Below are positions 1 to 10,606 of a DNA stretch of 64,000 bases, one piece after another. This stretch comes from Helicobacter brantae (GTDB taxonomy: Bacteria > Campylobacterota > Campylobacteria > Campylobacterales > Helicobacteraceae), in assembly GCF_003364205.1 (NCBI RefSeq), contig NZ_NXLV01000001.1:62001-126000 (forward strand). The letters run 5' to 3'. The translations under genes and the position numbers were made by a program. The stretch's first letter is position 1, and every line of letters begins with the position of its first letter. The notes under the pieces were generated by a model. It ran no database searches, was not told where the DNA came from, and saw only the letters and a list, made by a program, of their open reading frames with translations.

Positions 1-3000
1 GCTAAAGTTACGATATTGGCTTTGAATCATGGAAGCAATAATCTTAGAGCTATAGCTAATCCCTGAAGGCGTGGCTTGTCCGATAATCCACTCAAATCCT
101 TGTCCATCAGCTGAATTCTCTTTGAGGATTTCAGTATCATAGCGTGTAAGCCCTACCTCGCTTTGAGTCCCTTTGAAGCTCACTGAAGTAGTTGGATCTG
201 TAACTTTGGCTACGACAATTCTTTGCCCCCCAATCTCTTGGAAAGTCTCGGCTCGGTATTGCACTTGAATGAGGTGATCTCCACTTGCTTTTTGAGCCAA
301 GATATTATCTGCTAGTCCTGCCCCCAAATCTGCATACACTCTAAAAAGCCCATTATTTCCACTTAGAGTATTGACTTGAAGTTGTCGCACATAGGTTTGT
401 CCATTGGGAGCGTCAGGGATTGGCTGACCATTTATGGGATTGGGTTTGACAATCATTTCTTTGCCTACCCTAGAGGTAGTAGCTGTATCATCAAATTCCA
501 ATGTAAAATCCACATAGCTCATCGGATTGCTAAACGCTGAGGCAAAAAGGGCATTGGTATAGAGGATTTGCTCATCATTGCTGAGCGAGAGGGATTTGAG
601 CTGAGAATCATCAGTGATTGCTAGTCTTCCTCCAAAGTTCCCTACACTCTCTAGCACTACATCTCCGACACTAAACCCTCCAGCTCCATTGCCGGTCTGA
701 GTGAAGCTCCCTTGTAGCATTCCTCCACTGAGATTGACATCAAGTGTAGAGGCTTGGGAGGCGATAGTTGTATTGACATTGAGATTTCCATTGGTGAGGG
801 CAGTATAGGTGGCTGTTGTGTTGCCTTGCAAAGTAACATTTGCCATCAATCTTGCATTGTTTTCTGCTAGGAGGTCAAGGGTGCTATCTGTGGTTGAAAG
901 CTCATTGATAAAGGCTCGGCTACCCCCTGTGGCTGTAATGTCTAGCTTTGTATTTGTGGCTGTGAGTTTGCTAATCACCCCACCATTAGGAGAGCTATCA
1001 TATTTGAGTGTGAAACTTCCCCCTGCGATTGTCATCTCTTCAGAGTTGAGGGTAGAGCCTGTGAATGTGGCTGTGGTGTCAATATTACTAAAGTTCATCT
1101 TTCCATTATAGACACTGCCTGAGCTAAAGCCTAGAGTGGCTGTTTTGAGCGGTTGGGTGTTTGTGTTGTTATTGTCTGTAATATTGGCATTGAAGCTTGA
1201 GCCATTACTTGCAGTGATAGAGAGGGTGCTATTAGTGAGGTTTATATCTGAAGGATTTCCTGCTTCTCCTAGAGAGGAGTTGTTATTGAGATTGAAAGTG
1301 AGAGTAGAGGAATCTGCTGTGATATTGCCTGTAAGGGTGGAATTGGTGTCAAGATTGACATTTGTTGTCGCTGTTGTCCCATTGCCATTGATTGTAACGC
1401 CTTGAGTAGTGAAACTTGAGCCATTTGTCCCTGTGAGATTCATAGTCCCTTGATTTTGGGTGATACTTCCATTGAAGCTTGAGCCTGTGAGGGAGAGGGT
1501 GGTAGTGGAATTGTCAGCACTCAAATTTCCTGTGATAGAAGAACCATTAGAGCCTGTGATGGTAGCTGTTGCACCTGTGATGGTAGTCGCACCATTGATA
1601 AAGGAATTATCACTAAGATTGACTGCATTATTATTTCCATTTGTGATTGTAAGTGTATTGTTTATCCCTGATTGATTAGTAAAGTTGAGGTTTGAAGAGG
1701 TTGCGTCTTTGATTGTTACCTCTCCATTGAAATTTGAGTTATTTCTAAAAGTGATATTTGAAGTGCCATTTTCTTGAGTAAATGTCCCTGTCAGTGTCAA
1801 TCCACTCACATCTCCTGTAAGGGTTGAGTTTTTGGAGAGGAAATTTCCACCGATACTATTTCCTGCCCCACTGCCTGTGAAGTGAGCATTTGTATCTTTA
1901 AATGTGAGATCTCCTCCAATACTAGAGCCATTGGAGAGATCAAGACTGATTTCTCCATCTGTTTGAGAGAGATTGCCTGTGATAGAGGAGTTATCAAACT
2001 TGATTGTATTATTAGAGTTTGTCCCTGTGGCTGTTACATCTCCATTGATAGTGCTTCCATTAGTGAAACTCACATTTGAAGTCGTATCTGTAAGAGTGAA
2101 ATCCCCACCAAAGCTTGTGCTATCGGCTATGCCTGTGAGTCCCCCTGTGTCAATTGTGGTTGTGCCTGTAACTTGGGAATTGAGAGTATTGAAGTTGAGG
2201 GTAGAGTTGTTTTGAGCGTCTATATTCCCCTCAATCGTTGAGCTATCCATCTTGAGCGTTGCTGTGGCTGTATTTTTGAGTGTGAGATTCCCTGTCATTG
2301 TTGTGTCATTGAGGAGCTTGAGAGTATTATCATCCCCTCCACTGATAGTATAGGCTTTGAGAATGGAATGATCAAATGTGAGTGAGGAGCTAGTGGCATC
2401 TGTGATTGTGGTGTTATTTTGGAATGCTGAATTTGTGAAGCTCACACTTGAAGTCCCACCATCTTGAGTGTAAGTCCCTGTAAGGGTTAGTCCATTCATC
2501 GAGCCTGTAACGCTACCATTAGTTTGAGAGAAATTTCCACCGATACTATTATCTGTCCCACTTCCTGAAAGTGTCGTGGTAACGCCACTTAGTGTAACAT
2601 CATTTGTAATATTTCCATCATTAGAGAGATCAAGCTTGAGTGAGCCATTGGTTTGCTCTAAACTTCCCTCAAGCTTCCCACCTGTTTGGATATGGATTAT
2701 GCTATTGGTGTTAGTGTTTGTGATATTGCCTGTAAAGGTAGAGTTTTGTTTGATTGTGATTTCTTGATTGTTGTTTGTTTGCTCTAAACTCCCCTCAAAC
2801 TTTGAAGTCGTATCAAGAGTGAGTTTAAGATGTGCGTTTTGCACTTGCATTTGAGGGCTAGTGATTGTGGAGTTGTTTTGTGCTGTGAGATCAAAACTCC
2901 CCCCTGTGATTGTCATATTTCCATCAATCTTTGAGCCATCGACAAGGATTGTGGTAGTGTGATCGGTGGCTGTGATACCATTTTCAATCTTAGAGCTATT

Positions 3001-6000
3001 AAAAAGGGAGAGGGTGGTAGAGCCACTAGAGAGAGTAAGTCCTGCTGTTCCATTTCCTCCACTGATTGAAGAGCCCCCATCAAGTGTGCCTGTTACACTA
3101 CCTTGAGTTTGAGTAAATCCCCCCTTCAGTGTAGAATTGCTTAAAAGCATAAAGGAGAAACGACTATCACTTGAGGTAAATCCACCTGTGATCCTTGAAT
3201 TTTGAGCGAAGCTAAGAGTCCCACTCTGCACTGTGGTGAAATCTATCCCTTGTCCGATAGAAGAGTTTGTGAAATTCACCATACTCACCCCATCGGTTTG
3301 CTTATACTTTCCTTCTACTTGTGTATCTGAAGCATTGAAGTTCATCGAACTTGCTCTTTGTGTAACATCACCTGTAATGGTGGAATTTTGAGAAGAGATA
3401 GTGGTATTTTCTCCATTATTGCTGATATTCCCCTCTACTCTTGAATTATTTAAAGAGATAGAGAGGGTGGAGAAATTGCTTGTGATACTTTGAGTGGTAG
3501 ATCCGCTTGTGGCATTGATTGTAAGCTCTCTACCATTGGTTTGAGTGAAAGTCCCTGCATCAGAATCTGTCAATGTTACAGAGTGAGTCCCTCTATTTCC
3601 TGAAAAATCCCCCATTTTGCTATTGGTAAGATTAAAAGAAGTTGAGCCATTATTGGCTTGAATATTTTTTATTTCTGATTTTGTAAAAATCATACTTGCA
3701 CTTGTGGCAGAAGTGATAGAGATATCTCCCTCAAAAGTGCTATTTGCAAAAGTGAGGTTAGAAGCCCCATTGGTTTGATTAAACTCCCCTTTGAGGGTGA
3801 GGGCATTGGATACTCCACTTGTATTTGATGAGGTGAGAGTAATCCCACCCTCTACAACAGCTGTATTGGCATAGAGTCCAAAGTCTGCATTTGTAGCACT
3901 GATAGAAGTATTTGTGCTTGTAACCTTGGCATTTGTGAGATAGAGATCCATAGAGCCTGTATTTTGTGAGATTGTCCCTCCGACATTCGCTCCTGTAACG
4001 CTGATATTATTAGTGCTGTTGCCTGTGCCTTGGATATTTCCTGTTACTTCTGCGTTTGTCCTAAATTCCAAACTTCCACTATTTTGAGATACATTTGCTA
4101 TCGTTGTATCCATCAGGTGGATAACATTTTGAGAATTGTTAGTTCCATTGAAGCTCCCAATGTTTTGCATACTGACAATATCAGCCTTGAGGCTTCCCCC
4201 ACTTTGAGTGATATCGCCATTATTGAAGTTCCCATCAAGCATTTTGAGAGTGTTAGTGGAGCTTGTCCCTTGGAATCCCCCTTCTATGGTTGTGCCTTCA
4301 GAGAGGAAGTCAAGACCTCCTGTGGTTTGCTTGATCCCTCCACTTAGACTTCCTTTTGTCATTGTAATATCATTTTCAGAATTTTGTGTCCCCTCAAATC
4401 CCCCTGTGATGATGGATTCTGTGGCAGTGAGGGTAAGTTTGCCACTTTTTTGCTGTATCCCATTTGCTATCTTGCTATTTGTGAGGGTGAGATTGTTGAT
4501 TGATCGTTCTCCTACAAATCCCCCCAAGATTTGAGAGCTTTTGAAATCCCCTGTCATTCCTGAGTTATTTACGCTTGGACCTTGATAAATTTGTCCTTGC
4601 ACTTCTGAAGTGGTGAGGTTAAATTCTACTTCATCATATCCTGTAACTTTGCCTGTAATCCTGCTATTTGTAAAATCTCCCTTGCTGTTTCCCATAATAT
4701 CTCCCAAACCATCAAGAGTGAGATTGCCCTTCAAAAGTGAATTATTAAAAGTTACATCATTCTTTGTCCCTTGAGCTTTGATATCTCCTACGATATAGGC
4801 TTGGTTATCAAAAGATATATTTGTAGTTCCATTAGTAGTGGTGATGTTTCCTTGCATATTGGCTATACCATGAAAGGTGATATTTGAAGCCCCATTGCTT
4901 TGATCAAAATTCCCTGTCCATTTGGCATTATCTTTGAATGTGATAGTTGAATCCCCCCCACTTTGGGTGGCATTACCATTGAATTGGGAATCATCTTTAA
5001 AGGTAGCATTAAATGTCCCACCACTTTGGGTAAGTGTGCCTGTGAGGTTTGCACTTGTATCTGCTGTGAGGGTTGTATCTCCTGAAGCGGTGCTGATTGT
5101 CCCATTTGTCATTTTGGAGCTATTTGTGAAAGTGATATTAGCATCTCCCCCATTGTTGTTGATACTTCCCCCTTGCATCTCTGCATTATCTTGAAATTTG
5201 ATATTGGCTGTGCCTTGAGCGACATTGAAAGTCTCACTAATGGCTTTGGAAGTATTTGCAAAAGTAATGTCAATATCGGAGTGGAAAGTAGAAGTTCCAC
5301 TTTGGAGTTTTGAATCTGTGGTGAAGTTGGCTGTGGTTTTTCCTGCCCCTGCTTGTGTATCAATCCCCCCTGTGATTGTGGCGTTTTGGTTTATGGTAAG
5401 GTCTGTTGTCCCTGTCCCTGCTCCACTGATAATTTGCCCTGTGATAGCTGAATCGCTATTAGCTGTAAGAGTGCTTGTCCCTCCTGCAAAAGTGATATTG
5501 CCATTGACTTGGGAGCTATTGTAGAGATTTATTTTATTTGTTTGGTTTGCAAATGAAGAATCCCCACTAAGTGTGGTTGTATTGTTGAGATTGACAAGTG
5601 CTGTGCCTATCCCTCCTGTGGTTTGTATCCCATTACTGATTTTTGAGTTTTGATTAAAAATTGCTGTAAGATTTCCATCACTATGGCGAATTCCCCCATT
5701 GATTGTTGCATTTCCTGCTTGTCCTGAGCTTACGGAAGTTAAGCCCTGTGTAGTGAGTGTGCCATTGATTGTCCCATTATCAAGTTTTACGGTATTTCTT
5801 GTTGTAGCTGTGAGAGTGGCGTCGCCCTGAATGACAAGTGAGGCTGTCGTGGTCATTACTCCTATTTGATTGATTGCACCTGTCATTGTTGCACTTTGGA
5901 TTGTATTGGTTCCATAGGCAAGAAGATTGTTCTGTGTTGTTCCATTAAAAACAAAGTCTCCTCCACCTGAAGTTCCATAAAATCCAACCTGATTAACATT

Positions 6001-7788
6001 TGCTGAAAATGTGGAAGCTCCATTGATTTGAGAGTTTCCATTGGCTTGGACTACTGCCTGTGTCCCTGAATTAACCGTGATTCCTTGAGTGATGGTTGTA
6101 TTGCCATAAAGTATTGCTTGAAATTTTGAATCTGAATGCACGATTTTATTGATAGTGGAATCTGTTGAAGTGATGCTTGCCAATCCTCCATTGGATTGTG
6201 TAGTCAGAGTATTGTTAATATTTGAACTTACAAGTTGGATAGAGTGATTTGTCCCTGAAAAACTAAGATTATTGGCTGTGGTGCCTGAGGCATTGAAAAT
6301 ATTTGTGGTGGCTGTGGAGTTTAGATCTCCTAGAGTATTTGTCCCTGTAAGTATGGCTTGAAATCTTGTCCCACTAATATTGCTAGTGCCATTGATTGTC
6401 CCATTATCCACAGTCAGCGTTGTAGTGCCATCAGCGTCAAATCCACCACTGATACTCGCATTACTTTGTATCGTTACATTGTTTGTCCCCCCTCCCTTAG
6501 TGGTAAGCTTCCCCCCAATACTCCCCCCATTCATTGTAACGCTATTGTTTCCCCCTTGCAAAGACACTCCATTGGTAACATTGGTATTTGTGAGAGAGGC
6601 TTCATTTTTTGTTGTGCCATTGAGTGTGAGGCTTGTGATAGTTGAGCTATCTGATTTGAAGTCGTTTGTAGAGGCTGATGAGGTAAGAGTGCCTAGATTG
6701 GATTTATCTTTGAGTTCGGCTGTGAAACTTGTTCCTTGAATATTGCTAGTGCCACCGATTGTCCCACTATCCATTGTCAGCATTGTAGTGCCATCTGCGT
6801 CAAATCCACCATTCACTCTTGCACTATCTTTAATCTCAATCGTATTTGTCCCATTTCCTGCTGTGAGTTTTCCACCGATACTCCCCCCACTCATTGTTAC
6901 GTTATTTGTGCCACTTCCATTAAAAGAGGCGTTGTTTGTGATGGTAGAGCTTGTGAGAGTGGCTGTATTGTTTTGAGCAGTGGAATTGACACTTTGGGTG
7001 ATAGAGCCATTATTCATTGTGAGGTTAAGTTTTTGTCCTTGCGTGGTGAGTGTGCCTTGGAGTTGTCCTCTATTAGTGATATTGATAGTGCTAGTGCTGT
7101 TTGTGCCGTTGTTGGTTACGCTTCCTGCGTAAGTGGAGGCGTCAATGTCAAGTGTAAGATTGCCACTACCTGTGTAAGTTCCTGTGATTTTGTCCTGACT
7201 ATCAAGTTTGATGGTGCTTGTCCCACTCCCTGCGTTGATATTTCCTGAGATTTGCACATTTTTTCCACCAGAAGAGTTGATACTAAGAGCTCCACTCCCC
7301 ATCGTGATGGCTGTGTTGCCATTGCCATTGATTGTTGTATCTCCGCTAAAAGTTAGACTTGCACCATTTTGTGCTCTAAAAATCCCTCCAGAGACAGCTT
7401 GTCCTGATGAGGTAATGCTAATGCCTGAAGAGATTGTCAATGAAGTATTACCAGAAAGATTAAAAAATGAGGGTTGTCCTACAGAGCCTTGAACATTGAC
7501 ATTAAAGTCGATTGTTCCATTCCCTCCAAAAGTAATATTGCCACTAGTAAAATTGGCAACTAGTCCGTTGAGCTGTTGTCTTGAATCACTTGTAATATTT
7601 GCACTAACAGTGCCACCATTGATGGTTAAGTCACTATTGAGAATTGTGGGATTGGTGTTTTTGAAGTCGTTGGTAATATTTACAATGTCTCCACCATTTA
7701 AATTTCCCCCATTCCAATTTTGATAGCTAGCCCCACACAATACGCTAGATGCAACAATGCTAAAGGCAATGTAGCGATTGAATCTCAA
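1..7788 (-). CDS. Giant autotransporter adhesin-like protein (3' end beyond window)
   Basis: One frame stays open at every position I sampled, from a TTG at 7788 to the left edge, about 2,596 codons. The TTG start follows GTGAGG by about 9 nt and gives a signal peptide starting MRFNRYIAFS and ending near LCGAS. A GTG at 7803 is an alternative. Residues 40 to about 2450 are a low-complexity beta-solenoid of roughly 19-25-residue coils rich in N, T, S and G. At about 200-400 the protein reads LSGNNGLFRVYADLGAG, resembling an autotransporter autochaperone module. The segment EWIIGQATPSG then leads into a linker like those of the 895- and 986-aa paralogues, so the barrel should lie just outside the window. 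It is presumably a surface adhesin or shield, probably last in the operon behind gpsA. A paralogous function is inferred; the ligand is unknown. Confidence 0.88.
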   Translation of the reverse strand, partial: MRFNRYIAFSIVASSVLCGASYQNWNGGNLNGGDIVNITNDFKNTNPTILNSDLTINGGTVSANITSDSRQQLNGLVANFTSGNITFGGNGTIDFNVNVQGSVGQPSFFNLSGNTSLTISSGISITSSGQAVSGGIFRAQNGASLTFSGDTTINGNGNTAITMGSGALSINSSGGKNVQISGNINAGSGTSTIKLDSQDKITGTYTGSGNLTLDIDASTYAGSVTNNGTNSTSTINITNRGQLQGTLTTQGQKLNLTMNNGSITQSVNSTAQNNTATLTSSTITNNASFNGSGTNNVTMSGGSIGGKLTAGNGTNTIEIKDSARVNGGFDADGTTMLTMDSGTIGGTSNIQGTSFTAELKDKSNLGTLTSSASTNDFKSDSSTITSLTLNGTTKNEASLTNTNVTNGVSLQGGNNSVTMNGGSIGGKLTTKGGGTNNVTIQSNASISGGFDADGTTTLTVDNGTINGTSNISGTRFQAILTGTNTLGDLNSTATTNIFNASGTTANNLSFSGTNHSIQLVSSNINNTLTTQSNGGLASITSTDSTINKIVHSDSKFQAILYGNTTITQGITVNSGTQAVVQANGNSQINGASTFSANVNQVGFYGTSGGGDFVFNGTTQNNLLAYGTNTIQSATMTGAINQIGVMTTTASLVIQGDATLTATTRNTVKLDNGTINGTLTTQGLTSVSSGQAGNATINGGIRHSDGNLTAIFNQNSKISNGIQTTGGIGTALVNLNNTTTLSGDSSFANQTNKINLYNSSQVNGNITFAGGTSTLTANSDSAITGQIISGAGTGTTDLTINQNATITGGIDTQAGAGKTTANFTTDSKLQSGTSTFHSDIDITFANTSKAISETFNVAQGTANIKFQDNAEMQGGSINNNGGDANITFTNSSKMTNGTISTASGDTTLTADTSANLTGTLTQSGGTFNATFKDDSQFNGNATQSGGDSTITFKDNAKWTGNFDQSNGASNITFHGIANMQGNITTTNGTTNISFDNQAYIVGDIKAQGTKNDVTFNNSLLKGNLTLDGLGDIMGNSKGDFTNSRITGKVTGYDEVEFNLTTSEVQGQIYQGPSVNNSGMTGDFKSSQILGGFVGERSINNLTLTNSKIANGIQQKSGKLTLTATESIITGGFEGTQNSENDITMTKGSLSGGIKQTTGGLDFLSEGTTIEGGFQGTSSTNTLKMLDGNFNNGDITQSGGSLKADIVSMQNIGSFNGTNNSQNVIHLMDTTIANVSQNSGSLEFRTNAEVTGNIQGTGNSTNNISVTGANVGGTISQNTGSMDLYLTNAKVTSTNTSISATNADFGLYANTAVVEGGITLTSSNTSGVSNALTLKGEFNQTNGASNLTFANSTFEGDISITSATSASMIFTKSEIKNIQANNGSTSFNLTNSKMGDFSGNRGTHSVTLTDSDAGTFTQTNGRELTINATSGSTTQSITSNFSTLSISLNNSRVEGNISNNGENTTISSQNSTITGDVTQRASSMNFNASDTQVEGKYKQTDGVSMVNFTNSSIGQGIDFTTVQSGTLSFAQNSRITGGFTSSDSRFSFMLLSNSTLKGGFTQTQGSVTGTLDGGSSISGGNGTAGLTLSSGSTTLSLFNSSKIENGITATDHTTTILVDGSKIDGNMTITGGSFDLTAQNNSTITSPQMQVQNAHLKLTLDTTSKFEGSLEQTNNNQEITIKQNSTFTGNITNTNTNSIIHIQTGGKLEGSLEQTNGSLKLDLSNDGNITNDVTLSGVTTTLSGSGTDNSIGGNFSQTNGSVTGSMNGLTLTGTYTQDGGTSSVSFTNSAFQNNTTITDATSSSLTFDHSILKAYTISGGDDNTLKLLNDTTMTGNLTLKNTATATLKMDSSTIEGNIDAQNNSTLNFNTLNSQVTGTTTIDTGGLTGIADSTSFGGDFTLTDTTSNVSFTNGSTINGDVTATGTNSNNTIKFDNSSITGNLSQTDGEISLDLSNGSSIGGDLTFKDTNAHFTGSGAGNSIGGNFLSKNSTLTGDVSGLTLTGTFTQENGTSNITFRNNSNFNGEVTIKDATSSNLNFTNQSGINNTLTITNGNNNAVNLSDNSFINGATTITGATATITGSNGSSITGNLSADNSTTTLSLTGSSFNGSITQNQGTMNLTGTNGSSFTTQGVTINGNGTTATTNVNLDTNSTLTGNITADSSTLTFNLNNNSSLGEAGNPSDINLTNSTLSITASNGSSFNANITDNNNTNTQPLKTATLGFSSGSVYNGKMNFSNIDTTATFTGSTLNSEEMTIAGGSFTLKYDSSPNGGVISKLTATNTKLDITATGGSRAFINELSTTDSTLDLLAENNARLMANVTLQGNTTATYTALTNGNLNVNTTIASQASTLDVNLSGGMLQGSFTQTGNGAGGFSVGDVVLESVGNFGGRLAITDDSQLKSLSLSNDEQILYTNALFASAFSNPMSYVDFTLEFDDTATTSRVGKEMIVKPNPINGQPIPDAPNGQTYVRQLQVNTLSGNNGLFRVYADLGAGLADNILAQKASGDHLIQVQYRAETFQEIGGQRIVVAKVTDPTTSVSFKGTQSEVGLTRYDTEILKENSADGQGFEWIIGQATPSGISYSSKIIASMIQSQYRNFS

Positions 7789-7800
7789 TATAGGCAACCT

Positions 7801-7831
7801 CACTTTTCTTTTATACTTCGTATAAATATCG
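7801..7831 (-). promoter_or_regulatory. Candidate promoter/operator of the giant autotransporter
   Basis: The 130-nt gap before the giant gene contains the hairpin-forming palindrome TTATAC-TTC-GTATAA (7811-7825), and on the minus strand TATAAA resembles a -10 box. The 11-mer TATAAATATCG at 7821-7831 also occurs at 40252-40262 upstream of the other large autotransporter. The gap suggests a promoter separate from the gpsA operon. No -35 can be assigned. Confidence 0.3.
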
Positions 7832-7918
7832 GCTTTTTAAATCCGAAATAATGCCCTTTTTTTGCTTGAAAACAAATATTTTTGAAGTGCTTGAAGTGCC
7901 TTCTCAACTTTGTTTAAG

Positions 7919-10606
7919 CTACCTCCTAGAATTGTATCTATCCTCTTGGGTTATGGTGGTGCTTGGAGAGTAACTATCTTGTTTGTAGTATCTCTCAGCT
8001 GTGGGGGTGGATTTGGGCTGGACATTCCCTCTATCACGCACTCCACTATTACGATAACTCTCTTGAGGTTGAGAGGTGGTTCTTGGGACATAATAATCTC
8101 TTGGATAGAAGCGATTAGTGTTCCCACTTTCTTCACCCCCTCCTTGAGGGGCAGAGTATTGAGGAGATGAGGGTTGAGGATAGGAGTCAATGATATTGTC
8201 TCGATTGCCCTCATAGTGCTTCATATTGCCCCTATCATTATCTCTAACGGTGGGAATATCCCTAATGGTATTGTATTTGAGCTTCCTTACTTTGAGGCGA
8301 TTGGGGTCTTTGGGGGGTGGAGGTGGGGGGACATAGCGATCTCCAAAACTCCAGCGAATCCCTGCATTAAAAAGGATATCGTGTGTGTAGCTACCCATAA
8401 AGCTTGTATCAAATTGGAGATAAAATCTTAGATAATCCTTAAGTGTGATATTTGAGATGAGAGATACCCCCACATCAAAGTCCATATCAAAATTTTTCTC
8501 AAATTTACTCCATTGATCACTGAGTGTGGTTTTTGTCCCATTAAAAAGTGAGTAGTCAATAAACGCACCAAGTTTGAGATCTCCGATAAAACTCTCATTC
8601 CACTCATATCCTAGATACAAAGAGCTTCTGATGAGGAGAGGAAACTGAAAATCACTCTCGCCTTGGATTTGAGTGCCGTGAGGGTCTTGAGTATCAAGAG
8701 AGGCTGAGGAGATGAACCCTGAAGTGAGCTTGGCTTGAGGTTCGATATAAAAAAAGCTCTTATTGGAATTGAATGCAAATTTCTTCCCTACCTCTGTGCT
8801 AAGAGTGAGGAGGTGGGAGGAGATGGAGGTAGAAGAGGCAAGAGAGCCAAGATTGATATCTGTGGGCATATAGGCGTATTTGAGGACAATATCATAATAG
8901 AATCGATTGCTCCAAATCGAGGTATAGTAGAGGAAGCCCCCATAAGATTGGCTCTCTGAAGTGAAAATCTCTGTGGTGGTGTCTAAGAGATTGATTTCAA
9001 GCCCAAAGCCAAAAAAATCATCGTGCCCTTTGTAGAGGGCATTCATATCAAATCCCCCTACCATACTCATAAAGAGGTCTTTACCTGTGGTGAGGTTAGA
9101 ATCTTCTTTGAAGTCGTTTTGGGCGATTGTGTAGTGGAAGTAGAGTCCAAAATCTTTGGGGTAGTTTCTAAGATCGCCAAGCCTTAGATTAAGGGATTGG
9201 CTAGATAGCTCAAAGAGGCGATAGGGGGTGTTGAGAGCAGTGGTGAGGGCTTTGGTAAGGGGGCTTTCTCCATCGGGAGTTACATTGGTAATCAGCCATT
9301 CTGTATTAGTCCCATTGACTTGCTTTGTGAGTGTGGTGTGATAGGAGGTAAGTCCCATTGTGGTGGGGAGAGCTGAGAATGTGGCTGTGGAATTGGTGCT
9401 GTTGATTGTGGCGACTACCATACGATCTGCAGTAGTGATACTTCCTGCTAGGGCTTGGGTGAAGGTATTGGGATTGTAGAGGATATCAAAAGTGTGAGAG
9501 CCATCAGCATTAGTAAAAGTCATCGTATCTATCTCTCTTGTAGCCACATCTCCATAGATTGCAAAGATTCCAGAGCCTGAGAGGTTTGTTCCACTTAAGG
9601 TTTTTTGGGTGAAGTTATTGCCAAAACGAGAAGAGCCATTGGGGATATTCATAAAATTGACTTTAGCACCTGAGGAGAGAGAGAGATCTTTTACCACATT
9701 ATCTTCACTCTTTGAGCCATTTGTCATATTCCCCCACATATTCCACACAGAATTTGAAGAAAGACTTAGATCTGTGTTGTTGCCGATGATTGTGGCATTG
9801 AGGGTTGAGCCTGAAGAGGCGGTGATTGTGGCTGAGCCATTTTGTTGGGAGTAGGTGGTAAAGGTAGCTGAAGAATCAGAGAGATTGAGAGTGAAAGTTG
9901 AGTTATTAGAGAGTGAGACTGAACCGATAAAATAAGAGCTTTTGTTGTAGAGATTAAGCTCAAAAGAGCCTCCAGCGATATTTAGATTTCCTTTGAGGAT
10001 AATGCTTTGTGAGGCTTTATTTCCTCCATTGTTGATGGTTACTTTTGAGTTAGTTCCCATTGTTGAAAAAAGATAGGGTAGAGGGCTTTGATTGTTGGAG
10101 AGATCGAGATAAAGGTTTGCATCGGTGATATTGAGATTGGAGTTATTTAAGAAAAACATACCATTGCTAAAATCACTTTCGCTAGAGGCTGTAACCTTAA
10201 GATTTGCATTGATATCAAGCTCTGAGCCATTGGGGAGATAGAAGTATCCTGAACTAAGATTTTGAGCTTGACTTGAATCAATGTAAAAACTCATATTTCC
10301 GCTATTGAAGGTGTATTTTCCACCATTAGTGTTTGTATCAGCACAAAATACAAGCCCACAAACATTTTGATTTGCATTATTTGCCCAATCCCCCGTGATT
10401 GTATTTGTGATAGAGAGGGTGGCATTTTGGTTATTGAAGAGGATATTATTTTTTAAGATAAAGTTTGCTGAATTAGCCGAATTATAAGTGAAATTTCCTG
10501 TGGTGTTTTCTTGGATTCCTGCAGGAAGTTGTGTCCAATTGTCAATCGTCGCACCACTTAAAAGATTGCAAACAATCAAAGAGAGATAGAATCTAGTCTT
10601 TGCCAT
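7919..10606 (-). CDS. Autotransporter with C-terminal Pro/Tyr-rich tail, 895 aa
   Basis: The protein begins with a signal peptide (about 1-19, MAKTRFYLSLIVCNLLSGA). An N/S/T-rich beta-solenoid passenger covers about 25-430. The junction TEWLITNVTPDGES is followed by a linker helix containing LNLRLGDLRNYP, and a beta-barrel of the autotransporter type covers about 480-755, its last strand reading AGIRWSFG. Unlike a normal autotransporter it continues for about 140 residues, starting with six prolines and then rich in P, Y, R, N and Q. Translation is coupled to the upstream 432-aa gene by a 14-nt overlap. The role is probably surface adhesion; what the tail does is unknown. Outer-membrane location is inferred from the domain plan. 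Confidence 0.85.
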   Translation of the reverse strand: MAKTRFYLSLIVCNLLSGATIDNWTQLPAGIQENTTGNFTYNSANSANFILKNNILFNNQNATLSITNTITGDWANNANQNVCGLVFCADTNTNGGKYTFNSGNMSFYIDSSQAQNLSSGYFYLPNGSELDINANLKVTASSESDFSNGMFFLNNSNLNITDANLYLDLSNNQSPLPYLFSTMGTNSKVTINNGGNKASQSIILKGNLNIAGGSFELNLYNKSSYFIGSVSLSNNSTFTLNLSDSSATFTTYSQQNGSATITASSGSTLNATIIGNNTDLSLSSNSVWNMWGNMTNGSKSEDNVVKDLSLSSGAKVNFMNIPNGSSRFGNNFTQKTLSGTNLSGSGIFAIYGDVATREIDTMTFTNADGSHTFDILYNPNTFTQALAGSITTADRMVVATINSTNSTATFSALPTTMGLTSYHTTLTKQVNGTNTEWLITNVTPDGESPLTKALTTALNTPYRLFELSSQSLNLRLGDLRNYPKDFGLYFHYTIAQNDFKEDSNLTTGKDLFMSMVGGFDMNALYKGHDDFFGFGLEINLLDTTTEIFTSESQSYGGFLYYTSIWSNRFYYDIVLKYAYMPTDINLGSLASSTSISSHLLTLSTEVGKKFAFNSNKSFFYIEPQAKLTSGFISSASLDTQDPHGTQIQGESDFQFPLLIRSSLYLGYEWNESFIGDLKLGAFIDYSLFNGTKTTLSDQWSKFEKNFDMDFDVGVSLISNITLKDYLRFYLQFDTSFMGSYTHDILFNAGIRWSFGDRYVPPPPPPKDPNRLKVRKLKYNTIRDIPTVRDNDRGNMKHYEGNRDNIIDSYPQPSSPQYSAPQGGGEESGNTNRFYPRDYYVPRTTSQPQESYRNSGVRDRGNVQPKSTPTAERYYKQDSYSPSTTITQEDRYNSRR

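Noticed and set aside
2000-7000. Regularly spaced repeats that might suggest a CRISPR array
   Set aside because: The repetition is at the protein level (solenoid coils), with no constant repeat or unique equal-length spacers.
657-7723. Many 60-170 codon frames on both strands in the left 7.8 kb
   Set aside because: They lie antisense or out of frame within one long open frame on the minus strand, and their hydrophobic or cysteine-rich composition comes from N/T/S/G repeats read in the wrong frame.
7811-7825. Resemblance of ATACTTCGTATA to a loxP arm
   Set aside because: Only a short palindrome matches. There is no second arm, no 8-bp spacer and no recombinase gene.
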